From NCBI RefSeq assembly GCF_001273845.1, contig NZ_JHBW01000070.1, positions 1 to 42,298 on the forward strand: 42,298 bases of DNA, written 5' to 3'. The notes beneath the pieces are model-generated. The model was given only the letters and a program-made list of their open reading frames with translations. It was not told where the DNA came from and made no database searches. The translations under genes and the position numbers were made by a program. The DNA is from Leucobacter musarum subsp. musarum. GTDB lineage: Bacteria > Actinomycetota > Actinomycetes > Actinomycetales > Microbacteriaceae. Below, piece after piece: positions 8,324-20,000 of this stretch (positions are counted from its first letter, which is position 1; each line of letters opens with the position of its first letter).

Positions 8324-9141
8324 CGAGCTCGCCTCGGCAGGGTCGCGGTGAGCGTGAGGTCATGGTCGGCGGTAGCGCTCTCGGTGCCCGTCGAGCCGAC
8401 GTGCCAGGCCGATCCGCCCGCGACCACATCGACGACGATCACGGTGATGTTGTCGCGCCCGCCCGCAGCGTTGGCGCGTCGCACGAGCTCTTCGGCGACC
8501 GTCTCAGCTGGCCCGCCCATGGTGAGCGCTGCACGCAATTGCTGATCGTCGACCTCCGTGGTGAGGCCGTCGGAACAGATAAGCAGGCGTGCTCCGTCTT
8601 CGACCGGAAGCAGCCAGCTGTCGGCGGTCGTGTCAGCCGAGCCGAGCGCGCGCGTGATGACGTTGCGGCCGGGGAGCGTTGCCGGATCGTTTGCACCGCC
8701 CGCGATCATCTCGTCGCGCAGCGAGTGATCGATGGTCACCTGGTGCAGCTCGGCTCCGCGGTGCAGGTAGACGCGGGAGTCACCGATGTTGAGCACTAGC
8801 CAGCAGATACGGCCCTCGTGTTCGACGAGCACGGCGCCCGTGAAAGTGCAGCCTGCCCCGCGCGCGCGATCCGCCGCCACCCGGGCTACAGCTTCGCGGG
8901 CGGCTTCGAGCGCCACACCGACCTCGCGCACCGTGGACGGGTCGCCGGCGTGGATGTGTTCGGCGAAGGCTTCGATCGCAGACCGGCTGGCCTCGTCACC
9001 GGCTTCGTGGCCGCCCATTCCGTCGGCAACGATGAAGCTCGGAAACTCGGCGAGCGCCGCGTCTTCGTTGATCGATCGCAGCATGCCGACGTCGGTGCGC
9101 ACCGCCGCTGAGACTTCGGGTCGGGTATCGGTGTGCATCAT
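8320..9141 (-). CDS. PP2C-family protein phosphatase
   Basis: This 273-residue soluble PPM/PP2C phosphatase removes phosphate from Ser/Thr residues. All metal-binding signatures are present: RSINED near 23-28, VADGMGGHEAGDEAS, NIGDSRVYL, ICSDGLT, and GGRDNITVIVVDV near the C-terminus. It has no membrane segment or extra domain, as in stand-alone PstP/PrpC catalytic domains. The ATG at 9141 overlaps the stop of the transglutaminase-like gene (ATGA), and its own stop overlaps the TP-repeat gene. As part of the same operon as the Ser/Thr kinase at 20177-21313, it is the likely eraser of that kinase's marks. Confidence 0.93.
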   Translation of the reverse strand: MMHTDTRPEVSAAVRTDVGMLRSINEDAALAEFPSFIVADGMGGHEAGDEASRSAIEAFAEHIHAGDPSTVREVGVALEAAREAVARVAADRARGAGCTFTGAVLVEHEGRICWLVLNIGDSRVYLHRGAELHQVTIDHSLRDEMIAGGANDPATLPGRNVITRALGSADTTADSWLLPVEDGARLLICSDGLTTEVDDQQLRAALTMGGPAETVAEELVRRANAAGGRDNITVIVVDVVAGGSAWHVGSTGTESATADHDLTLTATLPRRAR

Positions 9142-11648
9142 CGTCCTCCTGCGGCGAAGCGTCGAGGAAGACGCAGTCGCTGTCGTATGCGTGTCTTGGG
9201 CAGCAGCGAGCGCAGCGAATAGCGCGCGCTAAGTCTGCGCCAGAATCCGAGGCTCGCGCGGCGCGCGGCCAGTTCGTCGTCGACGAGTGCCCAGAGCTGA
9301 TCGGCGTCGAGGTCGCTGATGCCTTCGCGGGCGTACACCGCACGATCGACTGTCCACGAGATCCATTGGGCCGATGGCACCTGCAGCGCTTCGAGGGTGT
9401 CGCGGCGCCCCAGGTTGGCGGGGGCTGTGCGCCCGGTATCGGCGTACCCGTCGATCAGTTCGTCCCAGGCGCCGAGCGCCCGCTCTTCGGCCGTGCCCGC
9501 GCGCCGGCGTCGCTGCGCGCGGATGCGCTTGGCGACCGGCAGGAACAGCACCGGCAGGGCGAGCAGCACGAGCGCGAGTATCGAGAGGCCGATCGCTTTC
9601 AGAATCGGCCACAGCGCTGCGAACGAATCGCGCTCGGGCGTCTCCGATGGATCGCCCGAGTCTCCGCTCGTGCCCGTCGGTGGGTCGGCCTGGCTGGCGT
9701 CTCGTTCCTCGGGCACGGTCGGGAATTCGGGCAGCTGCTCACCGCGTTCGAGCGTGCTCGGAGGCACCTGCAGCTGCGGGCTCGCGTCGATGGGCGCCCA
9801 ATCGCCGGTGTTGCCGCGCACCTCGACCCAGGCGGCGAGGTTTTCGCCGGTGCAGGTCTCGCTGCAGGCCGGAACGCCGGGAACGCCCGCCTGCTCGTCG
9901 CCGAGTCGCACCCCGAGCACCACGCGCGAGTCGAATCCCATCGCGCGGGCGATGAGCGCAGCCGCGGCCGCGAACTGCTCGTCGTCTCCGATGCCCGATA
10001 CGAGTGCTCGGTCGTCGGCTCCGCTGCCCGCCGCACGCTCCTGCTCGTTGAGCTGGGTGAAGAGCGCCTCGATGCGCGCAACGGAGTGGCCGCCTGCGCT
10101 GGCGATAAACTTCGTGCCGTACTCGTCTGCAGCGCGCTCAAGCCAGGCGCGCTCGCCTTCACCGTCGGTGAGCGAGTGACTCAGGTATCCCCGATCACGC
10201 AGGCGCTGGATCGCCTCAAGCAGCCCGGCGCTCGTCGACGGCAGATCCTGCCTGTTCAGCCAGAGCGCCAGCTGCGGCATCGTGTCGAGGTCGACGAGCG
10301 GCGAATCCTGCACGGGATCGGCGTTGAGCTCCGCGTCTGAGACACGACTCATAGGTGCGGAATACGCATCCCCCGTACGCACACCTCGACCGCTGGGCAC
10401 CGCGATCGCCGCCCAGCTCGAACGGTTCACGTAGAACGCGTCTCCGAGGGCAGCGGCCCGAGAGCCGTCGAACGTCGGCGGTGCCGCAAGCGGCGGGGCG
10501 ATCGGCAGCCAGATGCCGGTGTACCCGTCGGCGATTTCGATGGTGACCTCGACTGGATCCTGCACCGCTTCACCGCTCGGAAAGCGCGTGAAACGCCCGT
10601 CGGCACCGTCTGCGACGAAGAAGTCGACACCGTCGTAGCCATCGAGCACGGCCATGCGGAGACGGTGCGGGGCCTCACCATCAGATTGCACGGAGAACAT
10701 CGCCTGGTCGAAGGCATCGTCGCGCTTCGCTGCCCGATATCCGGCGAGGGGGCTCGTCTGCTCGCGCACGACGAGCTGCGGGTCGACACGATCACGGGGC
10801 ACTTGCCGGTCGCTCGAGACGAGCGGTGCAGCGGCAGCTCCGATTCCGAGCGCAACCACCGCGGTGAGCACCGCGCTCAGACCGCGCACTGCGGCGTTGC
10901 GGCGCACGCCGGCGGCCCCCTCGGCTGCCTGTGCCCGACGGCCGAGGCGCAACGCGGCTCGGCGGCCGATGCCCGACGACCAGGCCACCCACGACGCTCC
11001 CGCGACGCAGACGATTCCCCAGAGCGCGAGTTCACGAGGCGCGGCGATGCTCAGTGGGCCGATGGCGATCGGGGCGCTGACCGCGGACGCACCGAAGATC
11101 ACGCCGAACGCGACGGGGAGCAGCGCCGGCACCGCTGCCCAGGGGGCGAGTCGGCCTCCGCGAAGCGCGAGTGCAGCGATGAGCGCCGTTGCGAGCATGG
11201 CGACCAGCAGCCAGGGCACCATGATGGCCTGATAGGTGCCGACCGGCAGCGTGAGCGTGAGCAGCTGCTTCCACCCGAGCGAGACGGTCGCGAGCCCGTC
11301 GACGAGTCCGTCGACGAGACCCAACGGGCCGTTTCCGAGCGCGCTCGGCACGCCGAGCGGCACGACCGCGATGATAAAGACGATCACGAGCAGTGCGACA
11401 GTTGCGACGCCCCAGCGCATGCGTTGGCCGAGCCACACGATGCCGAGCGCGAGCGCCCAGGCGACACCGGCGACCAGCCACAGCCAGGGCGTGCGGTAGA
11501 TCGGCATCGCCGAGAACGCGCCCGCGGCCACCGCGATCGCGCTGAGCAATGCTGCTCCGACGAGCAGAGACGGGTTGACTCGATTGCGTTGCCGTCGCGC
11601 GCGGCGACGAGCTGCGGAGCGTTCGGCTTCCGACTGCGGAACACTCAT
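9138..11648 (-). CDS. TgpA/DUF3488-type transglutaminase-fold membrane protein, catalytic residues lost
   Basis: This 836-residue protein has six or so N-terminal helices (about 26-245), an extracytoplasmic transglutaminase-like domain, a further helix (about 687-707) and a cytosolic tail like DUF4129. Such proteins usually sit with MoxR and DUF58, as here. In active members the core reads G-D-C-E-x-F and H-A-W-V-E-V. Here the Cys position is Asp556 (GIGDDEQF) and the His position is Ala605 (LAAWVEV), while the third-site Asp remains (PIDASP). The domain should therefore be unable to cross-link or cleave by the family mechanism and may only bind. The start ATG (11648) overlaps the DUF58 stop by 4 bp; an upstream in-frame Met lies inside DUF58 and was rejected. 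Confidence 0.88.
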   Translation of the reverse strand: MSVPQSEAERSAARRRARRQRNRVNPSLLVGAALLSAIAVAAGAFSAMPIYRTPWLWLVAGVAWALALGIVWLGQRMRWGVATVALLVIVFIIAVVPLGVPSALGNGPLGLVDGLVDGLATVSLGWKQLLTLTLPVGTYQAIMVPWLLVAMLATALIAALALRGGRLAPWAAVPALLPVAFGVIFGASAVSAPIAIGPLSIAAPRELALWGIVCVAGASWVAWSSGIGRRAALRLGRRAQAAEGAAGVRRNAAVRGLSAVLTAVVALGIGAAAAPLVSSDRQVPRDRVDPQLVVREQTSPLAGYRAAKRDDAFDQAMFSVQSDGEAPHRLRMAVLDGYDGVDFFVADGADGRFTRFPSGEAVQDPVEVTIEIADGYTGIWLPIAPPLAAPPTFDGSRAAALGDAFYVNRSSWAAIAVPSGRGVRTGDAYSAPMSRVSDAELNADPVQDSPLVDLDTMPQLALWLNRQDLPSTSAGLLEAIQRLRDRGYLSHSLTDGEGERAWLERAADEYGTKFIASAGGHSVARIEALFTQLNEQERAAGSGADDRALVSGIGDDEQFAAAAALIARAMGFDSRVVLGVRLGDEQAGVPGVPACSETCTGENLAAWVEVRGNTGDWAPIDASPQLQVPPSTLERGEQLPEFPTVPEERDASQADPPTGTSGDSGDPSETPERDSFAALWPILKAIGLSILALVLLALPVLFLPVAKRIRAQRRRRAGTAEERALGAWDELIDGYADTGRTAPANLGRRDTLEALQVPSAQWISWTVDRAVYAREGISDLDADQLWALVDDELAARRASLGFWRRLSARYSLRSLLPKTRIRQRLRLPRRFAAGGR

Positions 11649-13012
11649 ACGAGCCCCCCGCGCACCATCAACTGCGGCAGGTCGCCGATCGCACCGACAG
11701 TGAACATCGTGCACGAATCGACGAGGCGAGCGGCCGGGTCGGCGAGCATCTCGGCGCGCACCACGATGACCCGCACGTCTTCGGTGAACGCGGCGGCGGC
11801 ACGGCGCAGCCGGGCCGGATCCGGCACCGAACCCGTGACCACGGCCACGATCGACAGGGGGCGCCGCGACTCGGCGAGGTTGCGGGTGAGGCGCTCGATC
11901 GGCAGCGCGTCTTCAGCGGCTTCGAGTTCTGCCCAGGCGTCGAGCAACTGCGCGGGAGTCTCTGCGGGCAACTCCTCGAGACCATCGATACTCGGCCGCA
12001 CGCGACCCGGAGCCCACTGCGAAGCAATGAATCGTTCACGGCCCTCACGCACGGCCTGCAGCCCGAGCGAGGCCGCAATGCTCACGCCGAGTTCGAACTC
12101 GTCATCGCTCGCATATTCCGAACGCACGGCGTCGAAGAGGATCGCGGCGCGCGCCGTCTGCGACTCCTCGTACTGACGCACCATGAGCGTGCCGGTCTTC
12201 GCCGTCGATTTCCAGTGGACGTGACGCATCGCATCGCCGCGCACGTATTCGCGCACCGCGTGGAACGACAGATCGGAGTCGGTGAGGCGTCGACTCGCAG
12301 CGCCTTCGAGATCGCGCACCAGGCCTGCGGACCCGGGAGGCAGCGTCGCCGTCACCGGGTGCACGTGTACCAGGTGCCGGTCGCGCCAGGTGATTTCGCG
12401 GCGCACGAGGCCGAGCGGGTCGCGACGCGCGAGCGTGAGCGGACCGACCTCAATGACCCCTCGGGAAACGGCTGGAATGCCGACTGGCACCACCGCGGTG
12501 CCGCGGGGGCCGATGAACGGGATCGGGATCTCGCGGAGTGCTTCGCCCACCGGGAGTTCGGCGGTCGCGGGGAGTGCGGGGCGCGCACTTGAGTTCTCGA
12601 CCTCGACGTGCAGCGCGACTTCGCCGCCCGCCATCACTCGGAGCCGGTCGACGGCGATGCGAATGAGGTAGGTGCGCGATCCGATGAGGAACGGCAGGCC
12701 GATGAGTAGCAGCACCGCGAATCCGATGGCGACGAACCAGGCTTCGACCCATCCGAGTGTGGCGCCGAGGATTGCCGATACGATGGCGACGGCGATGACG
12801 AAGTAGCCGGTCGGCGTGATGGTTTCGCGGACGCGGCGCCACTGACGACGCAGGCGACGTCGGTTGCGGCGCCACCAGCGTCGCGCAGCACGACGGCGGC
12901 GCGTGCTGACGCGCCCCGTGCCCTGTACGGTTTCGCCGAACCGCGTGGTGGTGCTGCCACGCGTTCCCGTCCCGGTATTCGATACCGGGGCGCGCGAGGT
13001 ATCGAGACTCAC
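11645..13012 (-). CDS. DUF58 membrane protein
   Basis: This 455-residue DUF58 family protein has a very basic N-terminus (about 36-65, many Arg), two hydrophobic helices at about 70-108, and a cytosolic or surface domain holding the DUF58 core. That core includes RDPLGLVRRE, the VREYVRGDAMRHVHWKSTAKTG stretch (family hallmark Y-R-x-G-D-x-x-R-x-I-x-W-x-x-S-A-R), and a VWA-like fold. DUF58 proteins work with MoxR AAA+ ATPases in assembly or folding of membrane complexes. The start is GTG at 13012, overlapping the moxR stop (GTGA). The longer frame starting inside moxR is a shadow. Confidence 0.9.
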   Translation of the reverse strand: MSLDTSRAPVSNTGTGTRGSTTTRFGETVQGTGRVSTRRRRAARRWWRRNRRRLRRQWRRVRETITPTGYFVIAVAIVSAILGATLGWVEAWFVAIGFAVLLLIGLPFLIGSRTYLIRIAVDRLRVMAGGEVALHVEVENSSARPALPATAELPVGEALREIPIPFIGPRGTAVVPVGIPAVSRGVIEVGPLTLARRDPLGLVRREITWRDRHLVHVHPVTATLPPGSAGLVRDLEGAASRRLTDSDLSFHAVREYVRGDAMRHVHWKSTAKTGTLMVRQYEESQTARAAILFDAVRSEYASDDEFELGVSIAASLGLQAVREGRERFIASQWAPGRVRPSIDGLEELPAETPAQLLDAWAELEAAEDALPIERLTRNLAESRRPLSIVAVVTGSVPDPARLRRAAAAFTEDVRVIVVRAEMLADPAARLVDSCTMFTVGAIGDLPQLMVRGGLV

Positions 13013-14001
13013 GCGGTGCCGTTCTCCTGCGGTGCCGAGATGTCGAGCAGGATCTGGCCGAGGATCTGGGCCGCGGTGACTCCATCGAACTCGGCTTCGG
13101 GCTCGAGCACGAGACGGTGGGTGAGCACGGGCATCGCGAGGTCGCGAATGTCGTCGGGAGTTACATAGTGTCGGCCGCTCGCGGCGGCCCATGCCGATGC
13201 GAGGCGCACGAGCGCGAGGGCTCCACGCACGCTGGCGCCGAGCCGAACTTCGCTTGCGCGACGAGTCGCCTCGACGAGGCGCACTGCGTAGTCGGCGACC
13301 AGGGGGCTGACGTGCACGCGACTGATCAGCTCTTGCGCCTGCGTCACCATGCCGGTGCTGACGACGGGCGACAGTGGCGCGTGCGCCGAGCGGTCGCCCT
13401 GCAAGATGCGCGTCATCGCGGCCTGGTCGGGGTAGCCGATGGAAGTCTTCACCATGAAGCGGTCAAGCTGGGCTTCGGGGAGCCGGTAGGTGCCGGCCTG
13501 CTCGACGGGGTTCTGCGTTGCAATGACCATGAACGGGCTGCCGACCTCGTGCGAGGTGCCGTCGACCGTCACGCGCCCCTCCTCCATGACTTCGAGGAGC
13601 GCCGACTGGGTCTTCGGGCTGGCGCGGTTGATCTCGTCGGCGAGCACGACGTTCGCGAAGATCGGGCCCGGGTGGAACTCGAACGCGCCGACGCGCTGAT
13701 CGAACACGGTGATGCCGGTAATGTCGCCTGGCAGCAGGTCGGGGGTGAACTGCACGCGCGACGACGACCCCTGAATGACCTGGCCGAGCGCGCGGGCGAG
13801 TGCCGTCTTGCCGGTGCCGGGCACGTCTTCGAGCAGCACGTGACCACCGGCGAGAGCGCACGCGATCACCAGTTCGACGACGCGACGCTTGCCGTGGATC
13901 GCCTGTTCCACGGCGTCTGCCGTCGTGGAGAACAGCTGAGCCACCCACTGCGCCTGATCGGGGCTGATGGCGTGCGGTGCGGTCTGCGGCTGGGAGGTCA
14001 T
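13009..14001 (-). CDS. MoxR-family AAA+ ATPase
   Basis: This 330-residue MoxR ATPase has Walker A at 61-66 (PGTGKT), Walker B in VVLADEINRASPKTQ, the sensor-1 region ATQNPVEQAGTY, and the C-terminal lid with VRLGASVRG. Length is normal for the family. MoxR ATPases act as chaperones that mature partners, often together with DUF58 and TgpA-like proteins, exactly the gene order here. The ATG at 14001 is preceded by AGGAG with a suitable spacer. The gap to the giant gene upstream is 47 bp, the widest gap in this operon. Its client is unknown; the giant Ig protein or the T7SS membrane complex are candidates by context. Confidence 0.93.
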   Translation of the reverse strand: MTSQPQTAPHAISPDQAQWVAQLFSTTADAVEQAIHGKRRVVELVIACALAGGHVLLEDVPGTGKTALARALGQVIQGSSSRVQFTPDLLPGDITGITVFDQRVGAFEFHPGPIFANVVLADEINRASPKTQSALLEVMEEGRVTVDGTSHEVGSPFMVIATQNPVEQAGTYRLPEAQLDRFMVKTSIGYPDQAAMTRILQGDRSAHAPLSPVVSTGMVTQAQELISRVHVSPLVADYAVRLVEATRRASEVRLGASVRGALALVRLASAWAAASGRHYVTPDDIRDLAMPVLTHRLVLEPEAEFDGVTAAQILGQILLDISAPQENGTA

Positions 14002-14048
14002 GCGGCTCCTTGTGCGGTGGTGGTCATCGTCGGTGTGCTGCGTGCGGG

Positions 14049-17000
14049 CTACGGGGTTCCGGTACCCGGATCGGTGCCGCCCGTTCCGGGGTCTGCGCCG
14101 CCGCCGGGGTCGGGCGGAGTCGCGCAGACCGGGACGTTGATGCTTGCAGCGTTGAGTTTGATCGGGTTGTTGAAACCAGGCCACGTAATCGATACAGGTA
14201 CCTGACCATTCACGGCAGCACTCGCGACTGGCTTACTCTGCTGCGGGTCAGCACCGAGGTATTGGAAAAGTGACCGAAGTTCATCGTCAGATGGCGAGTT
14301 TGCGGGATCGATGCAGACGCCTGCCGCGAGCTGAACAGTGACAGGGTTCTGCGCGTTATTCCAGCCGACCTGCGCTTCTTGGGAGCATTGCTGGTCCTGG
14401 CCTTGACCGACGCATTGACTCACGCGCATACCTGGCTCGAGTTGGAACTGGTCGCTGGCCGTATTACTGAATCGCAGAGTAGTGTCCGAATTCTTCTGAA
14501 CATCGAGCACCGCTTGATTGTTTGAATCCACAAGCAACGTCCACTTCGCAGAGGTCCCGTCAGCCTGCGCGTCTTTGGTGATGGTGTACGACACCGTTGG
14601 GGGCTGGAGCTCTTGGCCGATTACCTGCGGGTTCGTATTGAGCTCTTGGCGGCCGAAGTCGTTACTGAGACAAACTCGAGCCGTGTAGATGCGGTACTTC
14701 TTGAGTTCGCTAAAGGTTGAGTTGCCGACGTTGCATTCACCAGGAGAACCGTATGGTTTGCTGATGGAGAAGAGTTTCGTCACACCGTCTTGCGTTCCCT
14801 CGTAGCTGACGATGGCTGAGTTGTCATTCAGGCTCGTAAGCGTCGCGCTCGTGAGGGTGGGGGCTCCGATCACGTTCCCGTCGGCCTGGGCCGAGGCTCC
14901 GGTGTTGCTGCCGCCACCGATTTCTGGAACATCGAACTTCGTCACCGGGGTGACGGTGAACGAGATTTGACCGACTGGGAGGTTGTCGTAGTCCTTCTCA
15001 AGACTTGATCCGTCGATCGTTTCCTGCTGATCCCGATATGTCACCGTGAACTGCTTGGTGTCCGGTGAACCGGAGATACGCAAACTGACACCGCCCAGAC
15101 TCGGGTTGGTGTTGTTCGGCGCTTTCTTCGACTCCACCGTCACGGTCGGCGCCGTCGGGGCGGCATACGCCCAGGCGGTCACGGCGGTCGACGATGCCGA
15201 AGTACCCACGGCGTTGACCGCTTGCGCGGTGAACTGGTGCTTCTCTCCATTGGCGAGGCCGCTGGCAACGCACTGGAAGGTCGAGGTACCGACCGCGGCA
15301 CAGCTCGATGAGCCACCGCCCGACAGCGTCACGCCCGACACATCGGGGTGCGCGGCGCGACCGCCGAGCGTCACCGTGAAGCTCGCGCTGTCGGCGGTGT
15401 ACCCGGTCTGCTGAATGTTTGGCGTGCTCGGGATGCCTTGCGCGTCGAACTCGATGGTTCCGGCTCCCGTGCGCCCCTGAGCATCGATTACGGTGAAGCC
15501 GACCCGGCAGGTGCCGCCAACCTCGGGTCCGCCTGGCCAGCTCACTGACACCCCGCTGTCACCGACGCGCGTGAACGATCCGTACGAGCATCCGGCGCCA
15601 CTGACGTCGAGAAGTTTCAGACCGCCGCCGCTCTTTCCGGCGAACGGGTCGTGCTCCCCTGCGACACCGACGAGCTGCGTCTGGCACTGGCTTCCGACCG
15701 TGCACTGCAGTGCGACGGTCGCTCCCTGCGGCAGGTCGCGTGGCGCTTGCCCGACTCGCAGCGTCAGCGGGGCACGTGAATCGCCCGCGCCCGTGATTGA
15801 GACAGAGACCGACTCCTGGCTTCCGGGCACTGCGTCAGCACGCGCTGCAACGCTCAGCGCAGCGCCGTCTTTCGTGACTTCGAAGAGCGACGTCGCCCCC
15901 GACACGTCGAACGAGAGCTTCGACAGATCGCCTTCACGACCGCCCTGCCACGTCACCATGTCGGCGAGCTCAATCTCGGAGGTCGTGCCCGGATCGATCG
16001 TGCGCGTCAGCGCAGCGGCCTGCGCAGACGGCTGCTTGGGAACGATGACGACGCTCACGGGCAGCGTGGTCCACGCCTTCTGCCCGACCAGCCGTGCCTG
16101 CATCAAACACGCATCGTTCCACGGGGCTTCCTTACCCGCGCTGTAACGCAGCGTCTCACCAGATACGGCTTCGCAGACAGCTTGCGCGCGGCCCGTGGTG
16201 AACGAGTCTCGGCGCAGCTCGACGCTGTCCCCGGAACCCACATCGACGAGATCGGTGACCGCGATCTCCTCCTGCGCATCTTCATCCACCGTGATGGGCG
16301 GCGCATTGGGCTTGAGCGTCAGGCGCAGCTCGTCAAGGGGCGGCACGACGAGCAGCCCGTACGACGTCACCTGTTCACCCGAGATGTCAGTGCCCGTGAG
16401 CTTGAACACCACCGTGTCGCCGTTCGGCTGGTAGGCGCCCGTGATCTTGGAGCCAGACACCCGGTAGTCATCGCCCGATCCCGACCACAACGAGAGCTTG
16501 AGCGACGAGACGTCACCGGTCGTCCAGCGCACTTTGTCTGTGACGACATCGACGCCATCGCCGGCGAGCTCGGCGCGATCGCGCACGTTTAGCACCGTAT
16601 CGGTCACGGTCGGCGCCTGGGCGCCGACGCGCTCCGACGTCTGCACGACGATGAGCCCGTCGGCCGTACTCTTCGTCGCCGCCGAACGAATGGTGTACCG
16701 GTATGACACGGTGCCGAGATCCTCACCCGGCTTCACCGTGATGCGCCCCTGCTTCAACTTCGACACATCGAGTCTGGCCGCGAGCTTCTTGGCTTCGCTG
16801 CTGTTCGCTCCCCCGACGACGTTCGGAACGATCGATTCGATCGAGAGCGCCCCGCCGGCTGGGTCAATGTCGTTGTCGAGCGGCTGCACCGTGGCGGGTT
16901 CGCTCTTCGGCGTGAGTCGCACGTAATCGGTCGATGCGATGATCGCACTGGATTCGGATGCCGGCACAACGATGACGTTCAGCGTTCCGGTGCCGGTGCC

Positions 17001-20000
17001 GCCTGCGGGATCGCGAACCGTGTATTCGAGCTGCACCGTGCCGGCAGCGGCAGCGGCCGTCGCCGCCACCTGGAAGCCGTTGCCCGCGGCGTTGATCGTC
17101 GCCGAGATGCCGGCGTCCGGGTTGCCCTCGACGCTGACGAGCCGCACCCGGTCGCCATCGGGGTCGACTCCGGAGAGCGGCACGCGCACCTGTGCAGAGA
17201 CACCGGGGCTGACACGGGCGGTCACTGCGGTCGGCTGGGGATCGCGGTTGGCCCCCTCGGGCAGTACGGTGACGATGACCGAACCTACGTCGCCGGCGGC
17301 GGGGTCACTGGCTCCAAACGCGGTGTAGCTCAATCGGTACGTGCCCGCTTGCTGCGGTGCCAGGTAGCGCAAGACATTGCCCGAGGCGAAAGCGAGCTCG
17401 CCCTTCGTACCCGAACCCACGATGTCGGGGTCGAGCATGAGGCGTTCGCCGGGTGCCGCCACGTCGTTGTCGAGCACACGGATATCGACGACCGAGCCGG
17501 CCCGCACCGTAGCGGTATCGGCGACGGCGATCGCCCCGGTCGACCCGGTCTCGGGCACCTGGAAGACGGTGAGCTTGCCGGTCGCGCGCGCATCGCCTTC
17601 CGCAACAGTGACGTCGGCAGACCCGATACGCCCGGCCGCGCCGTCGGCGGTGCTGCCCGCGACCCGCACCTGAGCATGGTCGATGACGTCCGCCTGCAGC
17701 TCCCCGTCGGCGACCTGCGCGTCAGCGACCGACAGCGAGCGAGAGGCTGCTCCAGGAATCGCGTCGAGAATCTCCACCGTCGTGTCGGTCAACGGCCGCA
17801 CGAACGCGCGCAGGGCAGGCAACGCGAGCGGCGGGCCCGAGGGGGTCGCGGTCACGCGCAACTGACCCGTGATTTCTCCGCCGGTGACCGTATCGCGCAC
17901 GGTGACCGTCGCCGTTGCGGTGCCCGGCTGGTCGGCCTCGATCTCCACTGCCCCGCTCGCCGTTTTCGGCGTCACGCCTACGGTGCCGCTCGGTTCGGTG
18001 GCATCGAGCAGCGCATATGATCCGGAGCCCCCGGCGACCCGCTCGAGCGGGTACACCGTCGCCGTGCGTCCGGCTTGCACCGTCGTCGCGGTCGCGGTGA
18101 ACTCGGGAGTTGCGCCAGGGTCGACGACGAGCGTCAGTTCGCGCTCGGCCGTTTCGCCGCGGCCATCGCGCACCGAGACGCGCAGCGCAATGTCTGATGT
18201 CCCGGCGTTCGGGTCCGTGTGGCGCACCGCGAGGCGCCCGTCGGCAGTGACGATGGCGCGCACCGGGTCTTCTGAGCGTGCCGGCTCGACACCGGCAAGG
18301 GTCATGACATCGCCCTCAGGGTCGACCCAGCCCTCAAGAATCGGGTACACGAGCGTGCCGCCGGGGGCGATCGACGGCACCCGCCACTCGCGCTGGCAGC
18401 CCTCGACCGGGCACCAGGCCGGCGCCGTGTTGGTCTCATCGCCGACCACGGTCAGCGTCACGGTGGCCGGCTCGGAGACGAGCGCACCGTCGGTGATGCG
18501 ATACGTAAAGGTCGCCGATCCGGTCGCGCCCGACGCTGGCTGCACCGTCAGCGACTGGCCGTCAGGCATGAGCTGCAAGATGCCGAATGATTCGGGGATG
18601 CCGCTGTCGCTCAACGACTCCGGCACGATCGTCAGCACATCGCGTTTATTCGCGTCGTAGTCGTTCAGCATCACGGGCAGCGGAGCAGCTTCGCCCGCTC
18701 GCACACCAAACGCGTCGTCAACCGCCGTCGGCGCGACCTGCTCAGTCACGTCCTCGACGACGACGGTGCCGCGATCTTCTTTCGGCGGGTCCGAGATCGT
18801 CCACTGCGACAGCGGAATCAGGTCGCCGCTCGGCAGCGTCCACAGCATGCCCGTGCGCATCTCATTGAGCACGCCTCGAGTGCCATTCGAACGGATCACC
18901 GGCAGCAGATCGCCCGATTCGCGCGCCGCGTCATCGATCGCAAGCGGCTTCTCACCCTCGGTCGAGGTCCACATGGCCCCGGAGTTCTGACCCAGCCAGG
19001 CCGCATAGGCGACATTGCCGATATATGCGGGTTGCGCGGGGGTTCCCGTCGTCTCGACCTCGCGCTGCACCGTGCCATCGGCATCGACCGTCAGCAGACC
19101 GCTGGTGTCAGCAATGAGCACCCGACGCCCGTCGCGTGATCCGTCCCCACCGCTCGCCTGGAGTGTGGCCGAACCGTCGAGTTCGAGCGATGCCGTCGTA
19201 CCATCTTCACGCCACAGATCACCGTTCTCGGCGTCGAGCAACACCCAGTCGCCTGCGACGAGTGCGAGCTGCGGGGTCGCGGCTTCGCCGGCCGCTGCCG
19301 GAGCCTCAGCTGCGCCACCCACGAACTCGTGTCGCGCCGCGTCGTACTCGCGAACGGCGTCTTCCGCGCTCGAGAAGATCGCCAGACGACCAGCGGTGGT
19401 CAGCGCGATCGCCGTCGCACGGTATCCCGATCCGCCATCGTTCGCGCCGGATCCGCCGCCCGCTGCAGCGCCGTCCGTCGCTGCGTTCTCAGCGCTTTCC
19501 GCGTCGGCCGCCTCACCCGCGAGTGGATCGACGCGCTGCAGCGAGCCCAGGCGCGATTCGAGATCGGCAATCGCCGCATCATCGTCTCCGCCGGCGGTCA
19601 ACTCTGTCGCCGCTGCATCGGCGGCGAGTTCACCGGCATACACCGCGCCCGATTCGGTGCGCACGGCAACGAATCGGCCGGCGCTCACGACGTCGCGGGT
19701 GCCATCGGGCAGGCGCACCGCTGCTGCGGCATCGTCATCGGTCGCCGTTGCATCGTCGCTCTGAGCGTCAGCGCTGTCGGTCTGCGCGACCGTGTCAGCG
19801 GCGGCAGGATCGGAGGCCTCGCCGTCACCCGCCGCGGCATCAGATCGGTCGCCGAGATCGATCGGGTCAGCTGCATCGAGCGGCCACGCCCGACCATTGC
19901 CGTTCGACAGCACCGCCGCGCGATCACCCGCCTGCAGCACGCCGCTCGGGTCGGAGACCTTGCGCACGAGGTCAAGCTCACCGGTGTCGGTGTTGACTCG

